Assembly (NCBI GenBank): GCA_047967505.1
Contig: CM106539.1
Origin: Dipteris shenzhenensis
Taxonomy: Eukaryota; Polypodiophyta; Polypodiopsida; Gleicheniales
Direction: 5' to 3' (one strand)
Length of the DNA stretch: 64,000 bases
A program made the translations under genes and the position numbers. Shown here in pieces: positions 24,885 through 37,500 of the stretch (position 1 is its first letter; each line of letters begins with the position of its first letter). Below the pieces are notes generated by a model. It saw only the letters and a list, made by a program, of their open reading frames with translations, did not search any database and was not told where the DNA came from.

Positions 24885-27800
24885 ACCATGTTTCCAACAT
24901 TTCTGATGTGTGTTCTTCAAATGGAATATGTCCAACAATTCAATCTTGGCAAGCTCTCTACTGCCTGCCTCACCCAACCTGAAAGCTTGTAGGCTGGACT
25001 CCCTCTCTCCAGGTCAATAATCACTATCACAAACATAAAGGGCCACCACTGACTCACTTGTGTGAGCTCTTCTGTACCTAAGCCAGCTACAGCCTAGCTG
25101 GATGTGCCCTAACGTCTAGCTTAGGGAAGCCTAGGGATAGCAGCTAGGAACAAAAGAATAGAACAGCATGTCGTTATGAGAATCATTTGCATAATCACCA
25201 AGAAAAACACCTGGAATCCATTCAGAATCAATGGCTTGTGATTGGCTGGACAAGCAACAGGCTAGGAAGGACAATCCTAGATCAGCTTGGAGCAAGAAGG
25301 GATCAGCTGTAGATGTTGTTTATTAAATGGCATTCAAAGTTGTTCGAAGTATGAGATGAGTACAAGGTACAACAGGGCCCTCTTTTGTAAGTATAGGCCT
25401 GGGGAAAATATAACACAATCCTTATGGGATGCCACTTTCCCTCATTAGAGTTTTTTTTCCTAACTACAGTTAGGATCCCTAACCACGGTTAGTGGATAGG
25501 ATAAGGTTTTGTCACTTAGACAAAACCTTCTCTTTTGTATGTTCTTTCTATCTCTTATTCAATATGTTTTGTGTGGCTTGCTCTCCATCTCTTTCGTTCC
25601 TTCAAGGCACGCCCACAAGAAGTGCTCCTGTCACCAAGCTGTAAATATTTCAAAGTCAAAGCATAAGTTGACCATTTATTGATCATAATTAATGAGTTCT
25701 TCTTTTATTTAATCATGTTCAAAAAGTTACCTTCATTTGGTCAAAGTCTTGACTGCGGTCAAAGATACTTAACCTCAGTTAAGTAAGCCTAAGCTCGATT
25801 AGGAAGACCAGGCTTCCGCCAAGATGGTTAACCATGGTTAACCAAGCAATTAAAGTGCTGACTTCGGTCAAAGAGTGTAGACTTCGGTCAACGAGACTTA
25901 GCTTACACCAAGAGGGTTAACCTCATTAACCAAGATGTGCCAACTTCGGTTGAAGAGACTTGGCCGTAATTAAGGCGCTTTGACTGTCGGTCAATGCCCT
26001 TAATTATGACCGAGGGTTGACCTCAGTCGACCAAATAATTTGTTCTATGGTATGTGCACATGTTTGCTTGGTGGGGACGCCCATAGTGTGATTAGTCCAC
26101 AGATTCTTATTTGCATGCAAAGCACTAACCATTAACGGGTGCCATGGTTGTGCGCTTTAGTTAATTATTGCAGGTACCAAGTGGAATTGAAAACCCAAGC
26201 ACTATGAAGCTCTGTCCATGTGACAAAGGGCTACGAAGACCTTAGAGTTTTGCCCTTTGTGGCATGTAACTAGATTTCAATTAGTTGAATTGACAAGTGG
26301 CATGTTGCCAAATGAATGAGCCTTGAGCTCTTTGTAAATTCATTCATGTCTTGATTTTTTGTAACACAGCTTCCACGCTGAACTCTCTATACTCAAATCT
26401 TTCAAGTAATAGGGGTCCAGCACGATGATTGTCCTGGGCCCTAGTGTGTTTGCAAAGAGAGAGAGAGAGAGAGAGAGAGGTTCAAAGAGTTGGTCCGCAG
26501 AATGAATGATGGTAGAGAGGTGTGAATCGTCGCACGGAATCTCTGGGAAGGTTTCATTGGTATCAAAGCCTTGGCTCGTTGTTTTACATCGGCAGTGACG
26601 ATTGATCATTCAAGGTTACTGAGATTCTGCTCACGCATATGTTGTGGTAATCCGGTCGTTGGGGCATAGCCTGTCCATGCTCATGAGAAAGCGTGTTGCT
26701 GATTTTGGTTTTAAAAGAGGCGGAGCCTTGCCCATGGATAGGTTTGGCAGAGACCAGTTACCACAAGGATCAAGGCTCCTACTGAGATGCAGGATTCTCT
26801 GTGATGAACAAGAACGCTGACCTCCATATACAGTTATCGTTCAACCGGATGCCTCTGACGAAGAATGAGCATAATCAAAAGCGATCAAATTGCAAACTGA
26901 CGTAAGGTCTGGGAAGTGCATGGACGCTTGCGGTGATCCTTGGTCTCCTGCCTAGATTCGAGTGTATTTTTGTCAAATGGCACCAATGGACGACGGAGGT
27001 TTCAATTGTCTATCAATTACCATCGTCGAGGCCTTGCTCGAGTTCTGTTGTGCTATAAACCTGACGTTTACCTAGACGTGCATCTCCGGTAGGCGTCACG
27101 ACACTAAACGACCAAAGGGATCTTCTGACGCTGAACAATCTGACGGCGTGGATACGGCACGACGTAGCCACACGCAGAAGGTCTCTGGAAGGTGCGACGC
27201 TGGTCAGCCATCCAAGGTCTGAACCTTAGGCTTGACGTGACACAGGTGTACACGTGGCAGAGCAGACAAGCTTACATGTGGCAGCACGTGTGAAAGTTGA
27301 CGTGGCACACGTGGGTGACTTGGCCTTGGCAATGACACGTGTCATCTGATATGGCAAGTGGCAAGGAATATGCTGACTTGGCAGCTTGCTGATGTGTCAA
27401 TTGAGGTGGCTGACTGTGGTTAGGGTAACTTTGGGTCAAGTTAATTGCAGTTAGTTATCCATGGTTTGGTTAACCTCATCCAAGGTTTAGTTACTGACTA
27501 TCTGGTTAGTTAAACTAGTTAAGTCAACCAGACTATGGACAGATTCTCTAGTCCCAGTTGACCTCCAAACAGACCAGACTGGTTCAGTTAACCAGATTCC
27601 AGTCTGGTTCAGTTACTTCAAAATCCAGTTAATCTGGTTAGAGGTCTAGTCACAGACTAACCAGACCAGAGCCAGCTAGTCTGGCTAGTGTAACCAGCCG
27701 GTTACTCATCTGGTTACTGTCCCCAAAAAAAAAAAAGACAGTTGCAGAGACAGTGCTTGCCATCAATTTACACCTACCTGTCAATTATCTCCTTTCAGAT

Positions 27801-28550
27801 AATCAGCAGAAAACACAGAAAATCAGAGTTTTGCAGAAATATAAGAGATACATGCCTTCGTACAGAGAGAAGGGAAAACAGAGGCATTCTGGGTGCTTTT
27901 TGCAGCAGTCAGGAAAAGGGGAACACAGTTGTTGATACTTTGGCAACCTTGTGGGTTTATGCTTTGCATTGACAGCCTGTTACTGGCCAAGTTGTGAATG
28001 CAATACACCTTTTGTTGAGGTATTTTCTCTTTGAAGGGCAAAGGCTGAGTGCATCACTACACAGTGTGTGTGAGTTTGCAGATCTCAGACAAGTTGCAGT
28101 GATGGCTTCACAGCAGCATGCCCAATCATCCCATGAGGGAATGGCAGAGTCTGATCAGGTACAGCAGGCAGAGGCTATGCAGATAAATAAAGAGAATGCC
28201 TACAGAGAGCTGATAACTCAGTTGGGAGAGGCAACAAGCAACCCCTTGTTTCGCAGGATGGTACAACCTCTCTTTGAGGAAAAGCCAAAAAAGCCTCCCT
28301 CTGGAGCAAATCAGGAAGTGATGGGTAAAAAGAGATCCTTGAGTCCTACTCCTTTTTCCACAGATAGTACATTGGGAAAGAGTAAGAAGTCTCGCCATAA
28401 GGACAGCAAAAAGAGAAAAAGAGCAGGTCCTCTTCCCAAGAAGAAAAAGGCGAAGCATCATCGCAGTTCATCCAGTTCGTCTTCTTCTTCTAGCTCTACC
28501 TCTTCATCCTCAACATCATCTTCTTCTTTTGGATCTTCAGAGCCAAAGCA

Positions 28551-28582
<32 letters not shown>

Positions 28583-31500
28583 CCAGTAGGAAGGCAGAGA
28601 CTAAAGAATTCAAAGATGGTGGGAAGTCAGTGAGATTTGCCACTTACAATGGCTAGTATGGCCAAGCTGAAAAGGCAATGCAGTTCTTAAGGCAATTTGA
28701 TGCTGCCCTCAGCCTGGAAAATTTTAGTGAGTCCTCGAAGCTCCGTATGGTTGGTTTGCACTTGACTGGTACAGCCAGTGCATGGTGGATAGCTTAAACA
28801 GCTAATTATGTAGCCCCCAGGAAATGGAAGGACTTCAAGAAAGCTTTCTATAACCAATTTATTCCCAAACAGTTTCGGGATCATGTCCTTGGTTGGGAGA
28901 GTATACATATGGAAGCACAAGATACAGTTGAGTCTTACAATTAGAAATTTTGGGACTCCTACTTGCAGGTTTCACCTTTCAAGAAAATCTCTGATAAGAC
29001 TCAGCTCAGGAAGTACCGGGCAAGACTCACTCCAAAGATACAAGCCCACGTGAGCACTAAGGATATCAAAGAAATTTCAGATCTTATGAATTCAGCCAAT
29101 GTGGCTAGTCTCGTGTACATGCAAGATCCTACTAGTGTGCCTTCACTACATGCAGTGATACCAGGGGATAAAAAGTCAGCGACCCCCAAGTTTGAATTAA
29201 GAGAGTTTCCCAAGGCTCAGAAGAGGGGATTTCAGCCTCAGAAGCCGAAAGGAAACCGGGTGCAAAGGCCCTATAAGGGAAGACCACAGTTTACCCCTGA
29301 ACAGATTGAAGAGGGTAAATGCTTCAGATGCGGCAAAGAGAGGCATGTGGCTGCGCAGTGCCCAGAAAAGCCTTCAACTCCGAAGGGAAAAAAGGTAGAG
29401 AAGCCACAGGGACCGCACAAGCCAATGGCGGGAGAAATTCCTGATATACTGGATCATGTTTCAAACCTAGAGGAACGAGAATCGCTGCTATCATAGGGCA
29501 GAGTCAGAAACCAGCAAGCGTTGATTTTATTTGATCCAGGGGCTACCGATAACTTTATATCAGAGGATTTAGCCCTGAGGCCGGGAATAAAGATGGAGGA
29601 ATTGGGCAGGGCTCTGGATGCTAACCAAATGTTCTGTGGAAACCCTGTGCCCGTCACTCCCTTGATAGGGAAGCTCTTTCTTCATGTATAGAGTTATGTG
29701 GATCCGGAAGACTTCTTCATTTCTCCACTGAAACATCACGATGTAGTCTTGGGTATGCCTTGGTTCCATCGCAAGGCAGTGAAGTTGACTCTTCCTGAAA
29801 GAGTGCTGGAGTTTGTACATAGGGGCAAAGTACATCGTGTGGTTGCTAGGAATAGAGGAGAAACTATTCCCATTGTATCAAATAGTTCTGTTGGAAAAGA
29901 AATAAAGTCTGCAATTTCAGCTTACATGGTTTTTGTAAAAGAGAGATGTGGAAATGCATGCTGAAATAAGTGAGGCAGATCATAATAAGTTTCAATTTCT
30001 TGAAAATTTTAAAGATTGTTTTTCTGATGCTTTGCCAGGGGAGCTACCCCCTGAGAGACCGGAAGATCATGGCATAGAAATCCTGGCAGCGAATAGGCCT
30101 CCATACAGAGTTAGTGCAACTCAACGAGAGGAGATTATGGCTCAGGTGCAAGACTCGTTGTCCAAGGGGCTGATTCAGCCCAGTTCTTCTTCTTTTTGCT
30201 CCCCTATACTGCTGGTACAGAAGAAAGATGGTTCATTCCGTATATGTGTCAATTATTGTGCTCTAAATAAAATGACCATTAAGAACAGATTCCCTATTCC
30301 GCGCATTCCGCACTACTTTTGGGTTGTATGAGTATCTGGTGATGCCTTTTGGATTGACTTATGCCCCAGCTACTTTCAATAGGATGATGGATCGTATCTT
30401 CGGACCCTACAGACAGTTCACTGGTACCTTCTTCAATGACATAATTGTCTTCTCTAAGTCCGAAGAAGAGCACAAGGAACATCTTGCTACAATATTTCAA
30501 GAGCTGAGAAATCACCAGCTCTATGCAAACAACAAGAAAAGTGAATTCTTCTTGGAAGAGATCCATTACTTGGGGCATATAATATCCAAAGATGGGATAC
30601 GCATGGATCCGGCAAAGATCCGAGCCATTCAGGAATGGCCAGAGCTGAAAACTGTGCATGAAGTCTGTAGTTTCCTAGGCCTATGTTCTTACTACAGAAG
30701 ATTTATCAGGCATATTGCGGATATAGCCGCTCCACTCCACGATCTTACTAAGAAAAATGCAGCTTTCAGATGGGGAATTCCACAAAAGACAGCATTCACC
30801 ACACTCAAAGAGAGGCTAACCATAGAGCCAATCTTGATAGTTCCAGATTTGTATCAGCCATTTGATGTGGATTGTGATGCTTGTGGGGAGTGTGTTGGGG
30901 CTGCATTGCATCAGAATAGTCATGTAGTGGCCTATGAAAGCAGAAGACTCTCCATGCCCCTTCAAAGGTGAGATTGACACTCATTCTAGTGATCAATGCC
31001 TTGGCATCTACCATCGGAGTGTCGCCCACTGTTAGGCCTTTAACAAGGACATTCAATGCTTTGCTATTCCTTTCTTCTCCTCCTTCAAGGCGCCAACATA
31101 AATTACTTTTTTGGGGCAGATGTGCCTTTCTTGATGACTTCTGTCCATTCCTTCATCTATGCTTCCCCCCCCCAATTATTTGTCTACAGATAGAGAAAGA
31201 GAGATCTATTAATGTCTACAGAAGACCTCACGGCTCTATGAGACAAAGTACAAACACCAAAAAGTGACTTACTATATCTGGATAACCAGTAAATCGAGGA
31301 AGTGCATAAAGCTCCCCTCCTCCCGAATTATTATAAAGCATAGCTACATTCTAATACTATCATACGACGGCCTTTAGCATCAATTTAAGACTGAGAATCT
31401 TTGGGTTTGGATTTGAAACCCTAATAAGCACTTGCCCATCCCGATAGCATTTGCATGCTTTGTGTGCTTCCTTAACTTTGGTGACTTAATGGTTTCTTTG

Positions 31501-34500
31501 TTTGGGCTGGATCGGAGTGAGCTCCTCAGATATCCAAATCTTTGTACCCTTCAACTTATATGTTTGTCTGAGGATCTTAACTCTTGCTACCCTCTCTTTT
31601 AAGTAGACCTGTGCTTGTGTTCCCTTTTGACTGATACTGCAAATATCATTTTCGTGCCATCCAAACTTGTGGTACTTCCTTCTTGAGGCATATGATTATG
31701 TCATCCATGTCTTTCTTCTCATCATCAAGGCAACCATCTTTCGATCCCCCAATGCGTAAGATCATTCTATTATACAAAGGTTCCTGCTCTTTTACTTCCA
31801 TATAGAGACAAACTTTATTTACTTTGTTGCTAGCATCAGCAATCATCTCTTCTTTGATAGAACTTACCTTGATTGGTAATCATCTCCTTAGCCCTGGAGA
31901 CAAACTGTGGTGCTGGTGGAGATACACTGCATTTGTGTAATAATTCTGCCATAATTTCATGAATTCCACTGCTTTCCATGTCCTGCACTTTCCTCCCAAG
32001 AGCTTGCAGCTCTATTATTTCTTGTTGCAAGTAATAGAATTGCCACTATGGATCAGAGTTAATCATCCTTTGGTATGTCTTTGCGTAGGGGCTAGGTGCC
32101 TTTGCAATAGTTGAGTACGAAGGCTTGCCAGCTGGGGTCGAAGTTGCAAATACCCTCACCTTGGGAAACTCCATAATGGCATGTTCTTGTTTGTGTACCC
32201 CTCTGCTGAGGCGAACCCCATGCTTGGGCTAGAGGTTCAGCCCAACCCAGAGTGGGAGCTGCAAGCTACTACAAGCTGCTGGAGAAACGACCTGAGCGGC
32301 CTGGAGACGACCTGGCTGCAAGCTGCGAACTGAACTTGAGCTTGAAACTGCTACAAACCTGCTACGAAATGGAGCTGCTGCTCCCCACGACTTGGCGCTG
32401 ACTGTCCTGCTACCTAAATCTTGTTGGCTGTATAACTTGACTGGTGGCAGCTTTCTTTTGCAGTTGGCGGCGGCTTTCTTTTGCTGTTTGGCAGTGCTTG
32501 AGTTCCGGAAGCTAGGCAATGGATGGATGGAGGGAGGGAGAGAGAAAGAGAGAGAGAATCACAAGCTCACAGACGAAAAAGTGATTTGGTGCTGGGAGTT
32601 ACCTTGTTTACTCGTACAACTTCAGCTTTCACTGCTTGTATTTCATCATCCTTAATCTTTAGCTCCACTTGCTTCTGGCTGTTCTCTGCCAGTAATTGTG
32701 TATTTGCATGAATTTGTTCTTCAAGATCACTATGGAGTTTTGTAACCTGTCCTAAAGCACCATAGGAAAAAGGTAAAAAAGTCATGCATCACAGCATCTG
32801 CCAGAAACGTTTTATTTGGATGCCTTGGCACCCCATTACAATACTTGGGTTTTAAATCTTGTTTGGTCACTGAGGAAAAGCATATTTTTGCAATAGACCT
32901 TCTGGTTAACTGCATCGAATTCCTTTTGTACTTTATCAGCAAGCTGCTTTTGTTCACGAAGCTGGTGTTCAAGCTTCTCCACCTGTTCCTGGCTATCTGC
33001 AACATCCTGCTGCTTAGATTTTATATCATTTTGCTTAGATTCTAATGACATCTTGAGTTCTCGGATTTCCTTCTCCATTCTTTCCTTTTTCTTCATTTCC
33101 CTGCATGGTGCAAGAAACTAGTTCAGCTGTAAATGTGAACATTATATTCCATTTGTCCTGTGCATTTTTTGGGAATCCTACGAATCTTTATCCCAAACCC
33201 TGGAAATACCAAATGTAGTGATCCGCAAAAGTGAATTTTCAAAATGCCTTCTCAATGTAATCCTAGGGCCTTTTCCCAAATGCCATTATGTTATGTTAGT
33301 AAACTTAACATAACTACTTCAATTACATTAAAGTTAACCTTAAAAGCATAATTCCATTTCCATTGGTACCCGTTATATTATCATGAACTGGTCCTAAAAG
33401 AAATTTCGATCCTTTTATGGACAAAATGGCGTATCTTTACACTATGATGTCCATTCTCTAAGATTATGATCATAATGGATACTTCTTTTCACGGGATTTC
33501 AAAGTAGTACCCAAATCTATAGTTTTGATTTAGTTTTGACCCTAATCTTAAGTAACATTCCTGCTGCCCACCGTCAACTTGAACCCTTGAGTATGTATAA
33601 TCTTGTTCTAGATCGAGGTGAACGTTTGAGTCCCATCTAAAGCCTCTATGCATCTGGACCTCCAAATCTGCCATGCAGTAAGACAAAGTGATGACCTCTC
33701 AAGCCAAGTCTATAGAAAGAGACTAGGGTCTGGGCAAAGAAACGGGTATACCAACTAGGGTGCTGAGCTGAGGGACTCCTCTTGACATGAGAGATCTCTG
33801 CAACCCCAAATGCAATGCTGAAAGGATTCTAAGGCTGTCAAGCATCTCGGGCATTTGAGGATCTACACCAACGTTCTGCCTCTGGGACTCCACCATCTAG
33901 AAGAGCTAGTAGAACATGGAAATCTCTCTCTTTTGGTAGGATCTTATCTCCAGAAGTGTGTCTGCATGGTTTAAGTGACGTCATAGATCTTCTAAAGTGC
34001 CAGTGGGTGTCCATTGTAGGCTCTGAAGCCGGCCTTGTATGGCATTCCAGATGTATAGTCGAAGAAGGACAACCATCTCATTTTCATAAAGAAGTGGACA
34101 CTATACTTGCCTTTCACATTCTGCTTTCTTGGTAGCAATTTGGTCTTTCTGCATACCAATCTCATGCTCCATAGTGACCTTTTGCTCCTCTGCAATTCTC
34201 ACTTTCTCATTAAGTTCTGTTATCTCTTTCCTCAGTTGCACTATATGTGTTAGTTGTTGATCCCGTTCTCTGCAGGCATCTTCTTTTTGCTTTACCAAAT
34301 CATTGAGCTACAAGTGTAATGATGAAGTAAGTATTTATAGTTTTGCATCCTAATCTTCATCTCTGCATTGAAACGAATGAATAATGTACTTATTTATATC
34401 AAAACGATAATTGAATTAGGGTTACCTCTTGCTCCTGCCCAATGCTTAGACCAGTTCCTTGATCAATAATCTGGCCCAAATTCGCAATTTCTATCTTCAA

Positions 34501-37500
34501 CTGCCTGTAAGGTGTAGTTTTGACCATCTCTATGTTGAATGTATCAATACCATACTTCATTGAGATAATGTAGAATGTTTCTCAAATATACATGAGGTCT
34601 TGAAGAGTTAGACGCAATTGAATTACGAAAAAATGTTTGAATAGCATCCTCTTTTCCCCATTCACTTGTGCATTTTATATCAAAAGTATATTACTATACT
34701 TGATGTTACAAATATATTTTTAGGTCGACCATTGCATTTTTCATGGACTTTTTAAAACCCTTTCTTGTGTAAATTTAGTAAATACTTTAAACATTATGAA
34801 CATTTTGTTTCTTCAACCAGGTTACTTTATTAAAATGATTATCATAGGCTCAACTAGTTGCATAAGCATAGGTTAGAGATTTAGAATCGCACTGAATATT
34901 ATCCTTGGCTTTTTCTTCCTTCTCTTGAGAAGCATCTACCATCTTCCATGCTTTTTCAATTTCTTTCTTTAAAGCAAGAATTGTCATTTGGTCCTCTTCA
35001 TTCAGTTTTAGAGCATTTTGCACTTTTGCCGAATTGGCCAAAATATCATTGTTCAGCTCGCGACACTTTTTAATGAGCCTCTTCTCACTTTCTGTACGAA
35101 ATTTTAGAAACATCCACAATCAAAAGACATAAACATGGATGGAGGTTAAATAAATTCACTAACTTTATCTGAACAATCTGAAATAGAACCTATAATTGCT
35201 AAGAGGAATTAATGCAGCTAACTTACAACAATGAAACTTTTCCATTAACCTAGAGGAACACTCTTCATCAGGAACATTTAGAAAATGATTCTAGATCAAA
35301 GTACACAGTACACAAGAGCAACTCAAATTCTTGCGATCATGAGCAGATAAATGAGATCAATTACTAAAGTAATAACCTTTTATTTCAGCTATAGAATGAT
35401 GGACACTTCTATCTTAGGAGGACTTAAATGAAAAAGCAATCTAAGAAAAATTCTTAGAGTCATGAGCAGATAGATAAGATCATTACTAAGGTAATAGAAT
35501 GATGGACAGTTCTATCTCAGGGGGACTCTTACAAAATGAAAAACAATCTAAGGAAATCTGTTTTGTTCCGAGTGGTCAGTATAGGAAAACATAAGGAAAG
35601 CATCCGTTCCTCACCAAAATCTCAGAATTTTGCAGACTGGAGGTTCGAGCAAAGGTAAATCAACAATTTATGTCAGTCCTACAACATTGAAAAGCAATCC
35701 ATATTGGCCTTTTAATAAAAAAGTACAATCTACCAGGCACATTTTACTCTGTGTGCTCTCTCTTTCCTCCATGAGAGAAGGAAAAATAAGGTCTGTCTAT
35801 ATTGTGGCCTAGAACTCCATATTTTAATCATATGGTACAGGGGTAGAAACTATGGAAGTAGAAAATGATAGATATCGAATTAGTTTACAGTCTGTTGTAT
35901 TATCATCTGACTTTACCAGAACCAAACATAAGAAATTGTTTGATATCCTCATACTTAGAAGTTAGAGGGCTCAATCAATTCCACTTGCAAAAAACCATAT
36001 GTATCAAGATAAAGAGCCACAACCAATAGACTCATAGTAGCAAGTTCATTATGATCTGAGTCACGAAGCTTCTCACATAGTAGGATGTATGGCACTGGAT
36101 CTAGAACTCTAGTCCTGAAGGTAACTCACCCAGCATATAGCTTTGGAAGCTAGTAAACTCATGAAGCAGTAACAACGTCTGCAATGGCCCTGAGTTCTGT
36201 ACAACACATAGTAGCAAGAGCATTCCTGATACACAGTAGCATGAAAGTATTCCTGATACACGTTTTTAAAAAAAGATCAACTGCCTTCTTTTGCAATGAG
36301 TAGGAAAACTTCTCCTTTCAATTATAATTTAAGTACTTTTCTAAGTAAGAGTACAGTTTCAATCTCACGATAGTCACTCATAAGATTGAAAACCATAAAC
36401 TCCATCATGCTTAGCAGGGACTAGCTACTATGACATCCCCACTAACGTCGTCAACGCCCAACAGTGGGTGTAGACCATAGTATGCTATCACACATACAAA
36501 TCCACACACCCACACAAACTTGAGCATCCATTTATACAAAGTCTTCGTACTGAGTTTCTGTCGGCACTCCGGAGGTGAAGGATAAACTCAGCCATGACGA
36601 AGGCTGGCACTAAAGGAGAAGGCTAATCAAAAAAAAGTCCAAAATCTCTTCATTCAAGCTACAACTGCTTGTGAAGTCTAAACGATTTCATTTTAGGCGC
36701 ATAAAGCTAGACCTAAAACTGGTATAAAATAGATGTCCACACTCTCATTCCCCCTATACAGGAAAAAAGATGGTGCACCAAGGGATCAATGCTGTCAACT
36801 TGCTTGTTTACCCACATTGCCATTAAGGCCTTCTACGTCACTTGAGCCACCCACTGTCAAAAGGATGGTTACATGGTGGATTCTTTCTTCAAAGATAAAA
36901 CTGTGCCTTTTATGATGACACTCAAGACAATCTCAGTTATTGAATCACTCTTATATAGAGGAAGCAGTAATACTTGGTTCAATGGGAGCACTTGGAAATT
37001 TGCAGCAAACATGGTGGAGGTAGCTAAGATAGAACAGTGAGATGATGGAAAATACATTGTCCCTACGATGGAAGGAATGGAAGAGAGTGTAGCAAGCTGC
37101 ACTTGAAGCATGCTCCTACAACCTGGCAGCTCAAGCAGTTTGATCGTGGTTCCAATGAAAGGTGGTGGAGTTGTGGAAGTATGCCCGCCTTCAATCGCAC
37201 AGGGATTAACAGGAGCAACATCTCTGGGTGGTAATCCCAAAGGACATGGGGAGAGACTCAGGGAATGCAACAACTACTGGCTGGGAAGAGATAGACAAAT
37301 GAATTCGATTTATTAGCAGTAACAGTTCAGGGTTAGTTTGGCCTAGATTGTGTATAAATTTGGAATCTTGTCAGCACTGCCCTGCAAGCAATGCTCTCCT
37401 TACACTTTTGTTAAAAAGTGTCCTGCAGTTATTTTAGGCCACATTTTACACTTTCTATTCTGAGTGAGTCACTTAGCTCGAGAGCTTTCGACCCTACATG

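Larger units (their letters stand above)
28102..30971 (+). mobile_element. Gypsy-D, Ty3/gypsy internal region truncated in RNase H
   Basis: Gag, protease, RT and part of RNase H in order. There is no integrase and no 3' LTR. Antisense to CFAP58. 30972-31645 shows no further similarity. Confidence 0.9.
8010..32602 (-). other. CFAP58 intron 7, 24.6 kb, filled with nested retrotransposons
   Basis: Flanked by GTAACT (donor) and GCCCAG (acceptor). It contains two tandem-repeat clusters, the copia-A/gypsy-B/copia-C nest, an LTR relic and gypsy-D. Exons 7 and 8 are contiguous in the protein family, which supports treating the whole stretch as intron. Confidence 0.85.

Noticed and set aside
36170-36240. 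Possible copia RNase H trace ([10 protein letters not shown])
   Set aside because: Only about ten residues are similar and stops surround it.
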